In this document: one piece after another, positions 7,784-16,944 of the stretch
Position numbering within the stretch: the first letter of the stretch is position 1
Layout: each line of letters begins with the position of its first letter
Assembly: GCA_030263595.1 (NCBI GenBank)
Contig: SZPG01000017.1
Location: 1-48,802, forward strand
DNA: 48,802 bases
Direction of reading: 5' to 3'
Source of the DNA: Chloroflexi bacterium CFX6
Lineage (GTDB): Bacteria > Chloroflexota > Anaerolineae > Anaerolineales > Villigracilaceae
Notes under the pieces: model-generated
What the model was told of the DNA's origin: nothing
Seen by the model: only the letters and a program-made list of their open reading frames with translations
Databases searched by the model: none
Translations under genes and position numbers: made by a program

Positions 7784-9480
7784 TGGACTGCCTCCCCGAG
7801 TCCCGACTCCCCTTGAATTGGCGCGTGAACAATGACCTTTGTCCCCAGCCCGGGCTGTGAGATGACTTCAAGACTGCCGCCCAACGTTTCAGCCCGTTCG
7901 CGCATGGCTTGCAAACCAAAACCTTCCGCCTGCCGCGCCGTCACCGCCGCCGGGTCAAATCCCTGACCATCGTCAGTAATGGCAATCTGTACCTGCGAAT
8001 CCACCTCCGTAAACGCCACCTGAACCTTCTTTGCCTGAGCGTGCTTGCGGATGTTCGACAGCGCCTCCTGGATGATGCGCATTAACTGGACCTCAATCAC
8101 TTGCCCCAAACCCTGCGTTTCCAAATCGGGTAATATGCTCAACTCGACCGACAGACCGTATTGCTGGCTGAAGCGCGCCATATATTCCCGCAAGGAAGCA
8201 AAGAAGGGATGATCGGGCGAAAAAACCGTTTTTGCGCCGAGCAAATATTCGCGCACGTCCGCCTCGGCGGCGATGGTCATATCCGCCATCTGTTGCAGGC
8301 ATTCGTCTGTCTGGGCGGTTTCACCCTGGGCAAGCAATATTCTGGCTGTGCCGGCTTGCAGGTGTGTGGCGGCAAGCGTTTGCCCCAGGCTGTCATGCAG
8401 TTCGCGCGCCAGTCGCTCGCGCTCCTGGAGCGTTGCCAGCGATCGCTGCTGCTCGAGGACCGTTGCCTGGGCGCGCTTTTGTTCGGTCACATCGCGCAGA
8501 AGCAACAGGCGGCCGGCTTCACATCCGCGGAAGTCGTTCAGCGGTGAGACTGTCAATATGTAATGCCGGAGGCTTGATTCTTTCCCCAGGGCAAGTTCGA
8601 TTTCGGTCTCGCCCGAATCAGCCAGACCCTTCTCTGGATAAGCAGGCAACAGTTCCTTGAGCCGTTTGCCCTTGACCTGCTTCGCGGGCGTGTTCAAGAT
8701 TCTTTCTGCGGCCGGGTTCAGGCTAGCCACCCGTTCCTGCGGATCCAGTACGATCATTCCAGCATGCAGCTGCTCAATGACTGTCCGGCGGGCCATGGGG
8801 ACGGGGTCGAAGATACGGAAGCCAAACAGGGCAATAGCGACGGCTATATACGAAGTCACGATGGTTGGAAAGTACAGGAACCACGAGTCCCGTGGGAATG
8901 GGTTGAAGAGGCCCAGACTGCGGGTAAGCATGATCGCAACCAGCATCATTGCCACCGGCCAGCGATGCTGAGGGGAGTGGATAAACAGCCAGGTAAAAAC
9001 CATGATGCTGAGCATCGTCAATCCGATCATGAAGGTGATGCCAAGCCAGCTCCAAGGGCCATACAGAGGGACGACGGTGCCGTTATAGGCAAAACCGCGA
9101 AAGGTCAGGTGGTTGTAATCGTTGGTCAGACCAACGATATCGATTATCAGCACAAGAGCAGTCAGCAGTATCAGGTTGCGGCGAGTCAGCCAGCGTCCTG
9201 GATACGTGTATTCCAGGGAAAAACAAGTCATTGCCCCAACAACGGGCAACCACCAATTAGTCTCGATCCTGAACCAGAAAACCTTCGTTGGGAAATCAAC
9301 GGCCAGATAGCCAATCGCTTTACAGGTCAGCATGCCCACGCCCAACAGCAGGTAGACGATAAACGGGGGTACGCCGGGCACGTTGCGCCGTTGCCAGCTA
9401 TACCCGATCAGGAACAGCAACAGCAGAATCGTGCCGATCGTCGGCCAGATGTAAGGGGTGTACGCGTACAGTCCGTTCAT
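7780..9480 (-). CDS. Seven-helix sensor histidine kinase with PAS domain
   Basis: 566 residues from the ATG at 9480; the frame is open to 9597, but the predicted promoter -10 (9566-9571) lies inside that extension, so the later ATG fits better. The first 230 residues hold about seven membrane helices like the 7TM histidine-kinase N-domain. Then come a PAS domain (HAGMIVLDPQERVASLNPAA), a HisKA_3 dimerisation domain with ELHDSLGQ (phospho-acceptor His), and an ATPase domain (EALSNIRKHAQA, ITDDGQGFD, GFGLQAMRERA). The usual partner of a NarL-type regulator, which follows with an ATGA overlap. The 7TM part may bind a ligand; which one cannot be seen. Confidence 0.85.
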   Translation of the reverse strand: MNGLYAYTPYIWPTIGTILLLLFLIGYSWQRRNVPGVPPFIVYLLLGVGMLTCKAIGYLAVDFPTKVFWFRIETNWWLPVVGAMTCFSLEYTYPGRWLTRRNLILLTALVLIIDIVGLTNDYNHLTFRGFAYNGTVVPLYGPWSWLGITFMIGLTMLSIMVFTWLFIHSPQHRWPVAMMLVAIMLTRSLGLFNPFPRDSWFLYFPTIVTSYIAVAIALFGFRIFDPVPMARRTVIEQLHAGMIVLDPQERVASLNPAAERILNTPAKQVKGKRLKELLPAYPEKGLADSGETEIELALGKESSLRHYILTVSPLNDFRGCEAGRLLLLRDVTEQKRAQATVLEQQRSLATLQERERLARELHDSLGQTLAATHLQAGTARILLAQGETAQTDECLQQMADMTIAAEADVREYLLGAKTVFSPDHPFFASLREYMARFSQQYGLSVELSILPDLETQGLGQVIEVQLMRIIQEALSNIRKHAQAKKVQVAFTEVDSQVQIAITDDGQGFDPAAVTARQAEGFGLQAMRERAETLGGSLEVISQPGLGTKVIVHAPIQGESGLGEAVQ

Positions 9481-9565
9481 GTCCACTGCCCCGGTGAAAG
9501 CCGAGCCCTCCAGACTCAAGAATTGCCCGACAATAACAGAACGACAGATTTCGCCGATTTCATTC

Positions 9566-9594
9566 ATTGTACCGCTTTGTCTTGACGCGGACAA
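9566..9594 (-). promoter_or_regulatory. Promoter of the two-component operon
   Basis: Minus strand: TTGTCC (9589-9594), 17 bases, TACAAT (9566-9571); start near 9559. It lacks the GACTATCG boxes, so the operon does not appear to use the operator of P1 and P2. Confidence 0.5.
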
Positions 9595-9742
9595 CAAATT
9601 TTTGATGGCTATACCTTTTTAAAACCGTTTCTCTACCCTTTCTCAACCCCCGTCTCTACCGTTCGGCAGATGACCCAAAGCGCGGAAAGAAGTAAAGTAG
9701 GAGCGTAAGTCCAAACCAAGTTTTCACTCGAAAGGAGAAAAA

Positions 9743-9859
9743 ATGGACATGTGGCTGGTTCTCTACTGGGGAGGCCCGATCGGTCTCGGCGTGTTCTTCG
9801 CTGGTCTCGGCGTTCTGTTCATGGGCATCGCGAAGGTGTCCCAAGCCCAGAAGAAGTAA
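9743..9859 (+). CDS. 38-residue single-helix membrane protein
   Basis: A short ORF with a strong site (AAAGGAG six bases before ATG) encoding 38 residues: a short N-terminus with WLVLYWGGPIG, one hydrophobic helix (LGVFFAGLGVLFMGIA) and a basic tail ending QAQKK. The shape is that of a small inner-membrane accessory protein. It leads a plus-strand group with the CPBP protease and two other small genes. No family recognised. It could be missed by standard gene callers because of its length. Confidence 0.6.
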   Translation: MDMWLVLYWGGPIGLGVFFAGLGVLFMGIAKVSQAQKK

Positions 9860-9874
9860 TCCTCCTCTCCCCTC

Positions 9875-9904
9875 GTCATCGGCGGCGTTTCCGCCGCCGA
9901 TGAC
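9875..9904 (+). terminator. Strong GC hairpin after the mini-protein
   Basis: GTCATCGGCGGCG and CGCCGCCGATGAC form a perfect 13-bp stem with a TTTC loop. Only a weak T-rich stretch follows, so it may end some transcripts or protect the 3' end of the short message while letting others pass to the protease gene. Confidence 0.5.
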
Positions 9905-9958
9905 CTTGTTGACGTTCGACCTGGAATTATTCTCATGATTTTCCGAAGGAGATTGACC

Positions 9959-10900
9959 ATGGAAAGCAGAAAACGAAAAGCGTTCTGGCTCTATCTCGTT
10001 TTGGTGTACGCCATCACCTGGCTGCCTTGGATACCCGTGGAAGTGTACGCCGCGCAACGAGGCTACGTGATGCCCAATCCGCGAACCATTCCGCAACTCA
10101 TCGAGAACGGGTTTCAGGACAACACCCACCTGATCCTCGTCCTGCTCACGTTCGTTTCGATCCTGCTCCCAGGGACGGTGATCGGCGGCATCCTCGCGCA
10201 GCAATACGAATCAGGTAAGGCGGGACTGCGCGGCTGGTGGCAGCGGGTGACTCGCTGGCGCGTGGGATGGCGCGGGTACGGGATCATGCTCGGACTCCTC
10301 GCGCTCATCTACCTGCCGATTCTTGTCTTTGGAATGCTGAAGGGACCTCTTCCCCCAGCGGGTCAGGTCTCGACCGTGTTGGTGTCGCTCGTCCCGATGT
10401 TCGTCTACACCTTCCTCGCCTCGGGCATGGAAGAACCGGGTTGGCGCGGCTACCTGCTCCCCAGCCTCCAGGCGCGCATGAGCGCCAAAAAAGCCAGTTT
10501 CATCGTCGGCATCGTTTGGGGCATCTGGCATTGGCCCGTGTTCATCCCCATGTACATTGCAACGCTAAGTTCGCCGGGCGGGGTTCCGCAGGCGGTCGTC
10601 ACCCTATTGGTTCAAGTCGTCTTATACACCGCAGGCTCCATTATGAGCGGGGCGTTGATCTACACCTGGTTATATAACCGCACAGGCAGCGCCTTTGTGT
10701 GCATCCTCTTTCATGTGATACACAATGATATCGGGACGTACATGCTGATGTTGTTCCCGAACATTGGAGACACCATCCCGATAATTGGCACGCTCATGCA
10801 ATGGATCATCGCCATCGTCTTGATGCGCTTCTTCTGGACCGAAGCGCGGGAATCCAAAACTGGACAGTTCGCTGTCCAGGGACAACCTTCTGAAATCTAA
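9959..10900 (+). CDS. CPBP-family intramembrane protease
   Basis: 313 residues from the ATG at 9959, which has AAGGAG nine bases upstream; an in-frame ATG at 9935 has no such site. About eight membrane helices. The CPBP (Abi/CAAX-type) signature is complete: EEPGWRGYL with Glu158/Glu159 and Arg163, FIVGIVWGIWHWPVF with His191, and a late FHVIHN helix. These form the metal-type active site of the family, whose members cleave membrane-bound substrates or act in bacteriocin immunity; substrate unknown here. It sits between a one-helix mini-protein and a five-helix protein, possibly one operon. Family call is firm. Confidence 0.85.
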   Translation: MESRKRKAFWLYLVLVYAITWLPWIPVEVYAAQRGYVMPNPRTIPQLIENGFQDNTHLILVLLTFVSILLPGTVIGGILAQQYESGKAGLRGWWQRVTRWRVGWRGYGIMLGLLALIYLPILVFGMLKGPLPPAGQVSTVLVSLVPMFVYTFLASGMEEPGWRGYLLPSLQARMSAKKASFIVGIVWGIWHWPVFIPMYIATLSSPGGVPQAVVTLLVQVVLYTAGSIMSGALIYTWLYNRTGSAFVCILFHVIHNDIGTYMLMLFPNIGDTIPIIGTLMQWIIAIVLMRFFWTEARESKTGQFAVQGQPSEI

Positions 10901-10914
10901 CAAGGAGAATTGAA

Positions 10915-11481
10915 ATGGAAAAGTTGACTCTCTACCTCGGCATCCTCAGCCTCGTCATCGCGGCAGGACTGCTCTACGCCAACCTGACCCTGCCCCCCGA
11001 AAGCCTGATGCTCATGGTCGGCGATCGGAACATGCCCTGGCTGGGTCCCGTTATCTTCGCTGTCGTCGGCATCATCCTGCTCGCCACCGCGAAAAAAGTG
11101 GAGGAAAAAATGGCTGAAGAGGCTTCCAAACCTGTCCCTGTGATTGACCCGGAAAAAGCCGCCCTCAACAAGAAACTGGAAACCGCCTTCTGGGGCATCT
11201 TCCTCATCATGCTTGGCGGCTGGACTTTCATCCCCGGCGAAACCGTTCCGAAAGGATTGTGGAACGTCGGCGTTGGCCTGCTCTTCCTGGGCTTGAATGC
11301 GGCGCGTTATTTCAACGGACTGCGCATGAGCGGTTTCACGACGTTCCTCGGCATTCTGTCTGTGCTTGGCGGCATTGGCGAATGGATGGGATTTGACCTG
11401 GGCGGCGCGGTTTTCCTGATCGTGCTCGGCGCGGCATTGATAGCCGTATTTCGACAAGCGTCAACTCTTCGGCAAGGCTGA
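10915..11481 (+). CDS. Multi-helix membrane protein, unknown
   Basis: 188 residues with five or six hydrophobic segments (first at 5-25, then about 42-58, 95-112, 117-135, 143-180) and a charged cytoplasmic loop after the second (KKVEEKMAEEASKP). AAGGAG lies six bases before the ATG, 14 bases after the CPBP protease stop, so the two are probably one transcript. No catalytic or ligand motif seen; family not recognised. Confidence 0.75.
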   Translation: MEKLTLYLGILSLVIAAGLLYANLTLPPESLMLMVGDRNMPWLGPVIFAVVGIILLATAKKVEEKMAEEASKPVPVIDPEKAALNKKLETAFWGIFLIMLGGWTFIPGETVPKGLWNVGVGLLFLGLNAARYFNGLRMSGFTTFLGILSVLGGIGEWMGFDLGGAVFLIVLGAALIAVFRQASTLRQG

Positions 11482-11500
11482 GCAACCATAGGAGATCCCG

Positions 11501-11734
11501 ATGTTGCGCGTGGAAATCCGCGTGGAGGGGCAGCTCGATCCCAACTGGACCGAATGGCTCGGCGGACTGACGGTCGCTCATGCTGAGGAGTCTGAAACCG
11601 TCCTTGCGGGATGCGTCAAGGATCAGGCGGAGTTATATGGGTTGATCGCCAAACTGCGCGACATCGGGATGAAGTTGATCTCCGTTCAATCCACCGCCGT
11701 AGATGAAGAAGGTAAGACCGTTCCAAAACAATAA
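11501..11734 (+). CDS. Small soluble conserved-type protein
   Basis: 77 residues, AGGAGA site six bases before ATG, 19 bases after the membrane protein gene. Mixed alpha/beta composition with a beta-hairpin-like start (MLRVEIRVEGQLDP) and a helix LYGLIAKLRDIGMKLISV. This resembles a small ferredoxin-fold ligand- or partner-binding domain, but no motif proves it. Last gene before a strong terminator. Confidence 0.65.
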   Translation: MLRVEIRVEGQLDPNWTEWLGGLTVAHAEESETVLAGCVKDQAELYGLIAKLRDIGMKLISVQSTAVDEEGKTVPKQ

Positions 11735-11750
11735 ACTCCAACTTGTATAA

Positions 11751-11785
11751 GACCCTGAGGGCATCCGAGCCTCAGGGTCTTTTCT
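11751..11785 (+). terminator. Terminator shared by convergent genes
   Basis: GACCCTGAGG / CCTCAGGGTC form a 10-bp stem with a 9-base loop and TTTTCTTT on the plus strand. It lies between the small plus-strand gene and the minus-strand WD40 gene, directly beside the latter's original stop at 11786. Confidence 0.8.
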
Positions 11786-14700
11786 TTATGGGCATTCCGC
11801 GAGGTGCAGATATTTCCGGCATTCTTCGATGGTCAATGAACGCGTGAGGCGTGAGTGAGCCAGCGCGATCAGGTCTTCGAGTTGCAGGGTGTAGATTCGC
11901 ACGGTTCCATCCGCCCCTGCGGTGGCAAGGTGATTTCCATCCGGGCTGAACGCGACGCGTGGCGACTTCCTCTCCTGTTTTGACATCCCAGACTTTGGCG
12001 AGTCGGTCGAAGCCCGTAGTTGCCAGGAGCGTCCCATCATGGTTGAAGGCGACCCGAAGCGCGATCGCGCCGTGCGCGGGGATGGTCATTACTTTCTCCC
12101 CGGATGCAATATTCCATAAAGTCGCCGCGCCGTCCTGCCGGGTCGTTGCCAGCAATTTACCATCCGGGCTGACCGCCAGATCGTACACGTCCATGCCTTC
12201 GCCGGAATATTGACCGAGGTCCTGCCCCGTTGCCGCATCCCACCTGTGAACGGACAAATCCAAGTGACTGCCAAACAGGCTCTTTCCGTCCGGGCTGAAC
12301 ACGACGCCAAACCAGGGTCCTTCAATGGTCAAAACATCCATACCCTGGGACAAATCCCAGATCTTTGCGCTTCCGTCCCAACTTCCCGTTGCCAGCCGCT
12401 TCCCATCGGGACTGAAGGCAAGGTCAACGACCGGTCCCTGATGACCGGGCAGTGACATGCTCAAGTTCCCCGTTTCGACATCCCAAAGATACACATTCCC
12501 GCTCAAACCGCCTGCCGCAAGACTTTGACCATTCGGACTGAAAGCGACGCTCGAAAGCCCATCGGCAACCCCCTCATCGGTTGGGAGCGTTATTCTGAGG
12601 GCGCCTGCGCCGGGATCCCAAATTTTGATTTTCCCATCCTGACTGGCGGATGCCAATCGCGCGCCGTCCGGGCTGTAGGCGACATCCCAGACAATATCGG
12701 CATGTTCGGAGAATGTGGATACTTCCCTGCCCGGCGCAGCATCCCAAACCTTGATCGTGCCGTCGTAACCCGAGGATACGACCCGTTGACCATCCGGGCT
12801 GACCGCAACAGATATGACCGTGCTTGTGCTGCTCGTCAGGGTGAGATATTCCTGACCGAATTCCACATCCCGGATCCGCACAGAGCCATCCTTGCCGCAG
12901 GTAACCAGGCTGTTTCCATCGGGGGTGAAGGCAACATCGTAAATGCCGGAGAGACCCCCTTGCAGGCGTAGTAATTCATTGCCGGTATCGGTGTCCCAGA
13001 CCTTGATCGTTCCCGTTTCGCTGACCGACGCCAGACGCCCGCCGTCCGGGCTGAATGCGACGCTATGAATGAACCCGTCATGTTCGAGGGAGAGGAGTTC
13101 TTCCCCGGTGTGGGCATCCCAAATTTTGATCATCCCTGTCAAATCGCTGGTCGCTAATTTCATCCCATCCGGGCTGTAAGCGATGCCTTCACAAGGTCCC
13201 GTGTGCCCGGCGAATGAAAGTACTTCGGCGCGCGCGGCGAGATCGAAAACCCTCGGTTTGCCGTCCATGTTGGCAATCGCGAGTCGTTTGCCGTCCGGGC
13301 TGAACGCAATGTGAACCAATACGTTTGTCGAAATCGGCTCTGCCAATTCGCCGTCCAGGCTGAACAGTTTTTGCCCGCTGGCAACCTCCCAAAGGATGAC
13401 TTTTGTTGTGATGGCGGTGGCAGCCAGTTTTCCATCCGGGCTGAAGGCGACATCGAAGGCGAAAGCGCCGGGTTCGCCGGGCACTGTATGCAACAATTCG
13501 TAGGTGTTTGCATCCCATATTTTCGTTTCGCCGTCGAAGTTTTCGATGCTGGCAATCAGGGCGCGATTCGGACTGTAGGCAACGCCAGGCGCCTGTTTAT
13601 GAGCCGCTATGGTGTGAAGCAGGTGCAGTTCCGGCAGCGATTGGCGCAGGGCGTTGCGGGCTTCGATCGTGTCGGTGGTGTTCAGGGCTTGCAATGCCAG
13701 CAGGGCGCTTCGTTCCGGATCAACCTGCAGGTTATTCATCGCCGCGGCAGAAAGTTCGCGGGACGTAGCAAGCTTGTTGGCTTGAATCGTTCTCTGCCAG
13801 AAAACACCTGCGACCACTGCCAGCATGCCTGCAAGCATGAAAGCCGTTGTAAGGAAGATGGCGCGCTGCCGCAGCCGTCTATTGGACCGGGTTTGTTCCT
13901 CGGCGCGCTTTTTTTCAGTCTCAGCCAGTTTTTTTGCGGACGCCAGTTCGCGTTGCCGCTGCGCTTCACGCTCGGCGGTTTCCTTCTCGGCAAGTGTCTG
14001 GGAAGCATCGAGAAATGATCGTTCCAGCAGATTCAAGTCGTCCGCATGTTCAGCAGTCCATTCGAGCGCCTGAGCCAGGCGCGCCCCTCGATACAAAATG
14101 CTTGGATCGTGATTGGATGCATCCCATTCCTGCGATGTGACAGTAATATGGCGGTGGAGGCGCAAGCCTTCACGGTTTTCCTCCAGCCAATTCCGCAGGG
14201 TATGCCATTCACGGATGAGCGCCTCATGCGCCACTTCTGCAACGTTCTGATGGGTGGTGATCAGCCGCGCGTCCGCCAGAGTTGACAAAACTTCGTGAAC
14301 CGACTCCCTGTCTTCCGGTCTCGAGACCAGTTCATCGAAACTGACCCTCCGGCGCGTGTCGGCAGTCGAAGTGTCCCCACCCAATTCGGTCAGGCGCAGG
14401 AAGATCTGCCGGGCGATATTGCGCTGCTGCGCGTCCAGTTGATCGTGGAATACAGCCTCGGCGGTTTCGGATATGGCGCCTCGCACGCCGCCCGAAGCGG
14501 TATACCCGCTCAACGTCAGTGTTCGACCCCGACGACGCTGCCACGTTTCGAGCAGAGCATGAGACAGCAGTGGAAGCGCGCCCGGTTCGGGCGGATGATC
14601 CGCATCCGCGCCCACGTCATGGAGCAGGAGTTCGACCAGCCCCGGCTCGATCTCCCAGTGACCGCGCCTGGCTGGTTCTTCGATGGCGCGCCGCAGTTGA

Positions 14701-15611
14701 TCGGCTGTCATGGGACCGATGTATTCCTGGTGCCGCGCCAGCGCCTGACGAAGCAGGTCGAAGCGGGCGCAATGAGCGTAGAAGTCGGCGCGCATGACGA
14801 TGATCACGATCGCGGTTCCGTCGGGTTGGAACGCGGCGGTCATCAGGTTTTCGATAAAGGCGGTTTGTTCCCCTTCGCTCCGGCAGAGCGTGAACAACTC
14901 CTCGAATTGATCCACAACGAGCAGGGCATGTTTTGCGCCTGCCTCGTCGCTGATTCGTTCCAGGGTCGTTTGAAGAGATTGCGGATGATGGACAAGATCG
15001 GACGCAAGTTTTCTGCTCGATGGCGCGCGCGGCGCATCCCTGCTCAGAACGGAGGCGAGCGCCTCGAGCGGATGAGCGGTGGGCGTCATCACGTAAATGT
15101 GCCACCCCGACGACGGCTGCCGCCAGCGTAATGCGGGAATCAACCCGGCTCGCACGACGGATGATTTGCCGCTGCCCGAGGCGCCGATCACTGCCAGAAA
15201 ACGATGACCAGCCTCCAGCTGCGCGCTGAGGCGTTCCACAAGGGAGGAGGTCAGATCCTCGCGGCCGAAGAACCATTCCGCATCCGCTTCATCGAAGAAG
15301 AATAAGCCTTTGTACGGAGGCAGACCCGCCGCAGGCGCATCCTCCCGGCGGACGTTTGCCGCGAGTTCCAACAGCCGCGCCGCAACTTCGGGCTGGTCCT
15401 CCGCGCACAACGCAGGCAGGAAACGGGCGGTCAGAGTCGCCAGATCAGGCAGGCGTTCGTTTTGTTCGAGGCGGGAGATTTGCGCGTCGCTGTAGCCGAC
15501 GGCGATGGACAGTTCGCGCTGGGTGAGCCCGGCGCGGCGGCGGAGATATTTGAGCAGGTCGCCGAAGGTGGTGAAGCGCTCAAGGGCAATGTTCAGGCTG
15601 GCGGTGCGCAT
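11772..15611 (-). CDS. XRE-nSTAND NTPase-WD40 protein, C-terminus out of frame
   Basis: About 1280 residues. An N-terminal XRE helix-turn-helix (15-70, LTQRELSIAVGYSDAQISRL) precedes an nSTAND ATPase from residue 98, with P-loop GASGSGKSS (143-151) and Walker B LLVVDQFEELF. A single membrane helix (FLTTAFMLAGMLAVVAG) leads to WD40 repeats, 13 in frame. The open frame ends at 11772 with an unrelated tail. The natural end lies in another frame: RVAFSPDGNHLATAGADG, then DLIALAHSRLTRSLTIEECR, stop at 11786-11788. The join is near 11951-11962, where GEEVAT meets RVAFSPDG with the usual inter-repeat residues missing, so a small deletion, not just a one-base slip, is likely. STAND proteins are signal-sensing switches, some antiviral; role here unknown. 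Confidence 0.8.
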   Translation of the reverse strand: MRTASLNIALERFTTFGDLLKYLRRRAGLTQRELSIAVGYSDAQISRLEQNERLPDLATLTARFLPALCAEDQPEVAARLLELAANVRREDAPAAGLPPYKGLFFFDEADAEWFFGREDLTSSLVERLSAQLEAGHRFLAVIGASGSGKSSVVRAGLIPALRWRQPSSGWHIYVMTPTAHPLEALASVLSRDAPRAPSSRKLASDLVHHPQSLQTTLERISDEAGAKHALLVVDQFEELFTLCRSEGEQTAFIENLMTAAFQPDGTAIVIIVMRADFYAHCARFDLLRQALARHQEYIGPMTADQLRRAIEEPARRGHWEIEPGLVELLLHDVGADADHPPEPGALPLLSHALLETWQRRRGRTLTLSGYTASGGVRGAISETAEAVFHDQLDAQQRNIARQIFLRLTELGGDTSTADTRRRVSFDELVSRPEDRESVHEVLSTLADARLITTHQNVAEVAHEALIREWHTLRNWLEENREGLRLHRHITVTSQEWDASNHDPSILYRGARLAQALEWTAEHADDLNLLERSFLDASQTLAEKETAEREAQRQRELASAKKLAETEKKRAEEQTRSNRRLRQRAIFLTTAFMLAGMLAVVAGVFWQRTIQANKLATSRELSAAAMNNLQVDPERSALLALQALNTTDTIEARNALRQSLPELHLLHTIAAHKQAPGVAYSPNRALIASIENFDGETKIWDANTYELLHTVPGEPGAFAFDVAFSPDGKLAATAITTKVILWEVASGQKLFSLDGELAEPISTNVLVHIAFSPDGKRLAIANMDGKPRVFDLAARAEVLSFAGHTGPCEGIAYSPDGMKLATSDLTGMIKIWDAHTGEELLSLEHDGFIHSVAFSPDGGRLASVSETGTIKVWDTDTGNELLRLQGGLSGIYDVAFTPDGNSLVTCGKDGSVRIRDVEFGQEYLTLTSSTSTVISVAVSPDGQRVVSSGYDGTIKVWDAAPGREVSTFSEHADIVWDVAYSPDGARLASASQDGKIKIWDPGAGALRITLPTDEGVADGLSSVAFSPNGQSLAAGGLSGNVYLWDVETGNLSMSLPGHQGPVVDLAFSPDGKRLATGSWDGSAKIWDLSQGMDVLTIEGPWFGVVFSPDGKSLFGSHLDLSVHRWDAATGQDLGQYSGEGMDVYDLAVSPDGKLLATTRQDGAATLWNIASGEKVMTIPAHGAIALRVAFNHDGTLLATTGFDRLAKVWDVKTGEEVATRRVQPGWKSPCHRRGGWNRANLHPATRRPDRAGSLTPHAFIDHRRMPEISAPRGMPIKKRP

Positions 15612-15653
15612 TCGTCCTCCTTTCAGAGGCGCACGATGTTTGCTTCCATGAAT

Positions 15654-15713
15654 AGTATAGAACGAATCCGTTCCAAAAGATTACGTTTGTCAAGTATTGT
15701 CAAGAATTGTCAA
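15654..15713 (-). promoter_or_regulatory. Candidate operator/promoter of the nSTAND gene
   Basis: Minus strand: three direct repeats of TTGACAA at an exact 10-base period (15707-15713, 15697-15703, 15687-15693), then an inverted repeat GAACG-GATT-CGTTC (15660-15673), then a -10-like TATACT (15654-15659). The 10-base spacing puts the repeats on one face of the helix. The gene's own XRE domain is a natural candidate to bind here. The rest of the gap up to 15944 shows no gene or clear motif beyond the AAGGAG site of the next gene. Confidence 0.5.
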
Positions 15714-15944
15714 AATCCGCAATGGACTGAATGCTATGCTGAATTCGAGTTTACAAAACTTGAACGCACAGCCTTTGCCCAAAGGTTGCGCGGACCGATC
15801 GGAGGTGAGCGCGTAAAAATGAAATCCAATTCCTACACTCAAGTTGTGTTGGTGAGCCGCCGTTGGCAGTTCGGCATCGTATGAGAGATCACATATCTCT
15901 TGTCCAAATGATCCATTCGATGGAAAAACCATCAAGGAGAAAAA

Positions 15945-16865
15945 ATGAAAACATTGCTTTCGCGATTTACAGTCCCCCTTGTGATCCTGGCATTGGTCCT
16001 CACAGGCTGCGGCGGGCAGGCAGTCCAGCAGCCTACGCCCGTCCCCACATCGCCGCCAGCAACAGAACCGGCGCAACAAACCGCTTCTGAAATCATCGAG
16101 GCGATGGTGGAACGCATGAACAAAGGCGACGTCGAAGGATCGCTGGCATACTTCGCCGACGACGCCAGGGCATACATCATCGGACTGCCGCCCACAGGGA
16201 TGGAAGTCTACGCGGGGAAGGAACAGATTCGCGCCCTATGGCAGGATAGCGTTGACAACCATTTCCAGTGGGAGGTGAACGTCACGAGCGCGGCTGGCGA
16301 CATGGTTTATGTCGAGGCAAAAACCTGGCATGACTTCACGCGTCAACTCGGCGTCGCGCCGCTTGAATACACCGATGTCTATGAAGTCAAAAACGGGAAG
16401 ATCACCACCTACGGAACGACCATCACCGCCGACGCGCTCGCGAGATTCATGCCAGCCTTTGAAGAAGTGGTTCCCCCGGAAGAGCCTATCCCCTCGACTG
16501 AACGACCCGTCTCTGAAATGACGGTCACCATCGCGGACGGAACCTGCGCGCTCGATAACCCCGCTCCGCTTCAGGCTGGAGAGATCAAGGTAACGCTGGA
16601 AATCAAGGATCGAACCAAGAACCTGTACGCGTTGACGATATTCAACCTCGATGCGGATAAGGATTTTCTCGATCTCATGGCGTCCACCGCCGGGATGCCG
16701 CCTTCCTGGGCGGACATTCTGCTGATGGAGGAATTGGAACCGGGCAAGAGCGCGACCTATACGTTTTCCGTCGAGAAGGGTCCTGTCTATCTGATCTGCT
16801 GGTCGCAGCCGCCGGATCTGCCCATCGGCAACGCGGGACCGATCGAGGTGCGAGCGTCGCCCTGA
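15945..16865 (+). CDS. Lipoprotein with SnoaL/NTF2-like domain
   Basis: 306 residues. A type II signal peptide ends in the lipobox LTGC (Cys about 21), followed by a Pro/Thr linker. Residues about 45-165 fit an NTF2/SnoaL-like fold (IIEAMVERMNKGDVEGSLAY, YAGKEQIRALWQ, DVYEVKNGKIT), which usually binds small hydrophobic ligands or acts as a generic pocket. A beta-rich second half (about 185-306) with two cysteines looks like a cupredoxin-like or Ig-like sandwich (LEPGKSATYTFSVEKGPVYL), but no copper-ligand set can be assigned. AAGGAG precedes the ATG. Surface-anchored; function unknown. Confidence 0.8.
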   Translation: MKTLLSRFTVPLVILALVLTGCGGQAVQQPTPVPTSPPATEPAQQTASEIIEAMVERMNKGDVEGSLAYFADDARAYIIGLPPTGMEVYAGKEQIRALWQDSVDNHFQWEVNVTSAAGDMVYVEAKTWHDFTRQLGVAPLEYTDVYEVKNGKITTYGTTITADALARFMPAFEEVVPPEEPIPSTERPVSEMTVTIADGTCALDNPAPLQAGEIKVTLEIKDRTKNLYALTIFNLDADKDFLDLMASTAGMPPSWADILLMEELEPGKSATYTFSVEKGPVYLICWSQPPDLPIGNAGPIEVRASP

Positions 16866-16944
16866 TTGACAATCTCCCTTGCTCTTTCGCTGGCAACTTC
16901 CGAAGCCTCCGCAACTTCGGAAGTTGTTTGCTTTCACCTGCCTC

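Noticed and set aside
9481..9597. N-terminal extension of the sensor kinase to 9597
   Set aside because: A good promoter -10 lies inside it, and the later ATG starts directly before the first membrane helix.
11772..15611. Calling the nSTAND gene an outright pseudogene
   Set aside because: More than 1200 codons are intact, including ATPase motifs; only the last repeat is out of frame, which may be an assembly error.
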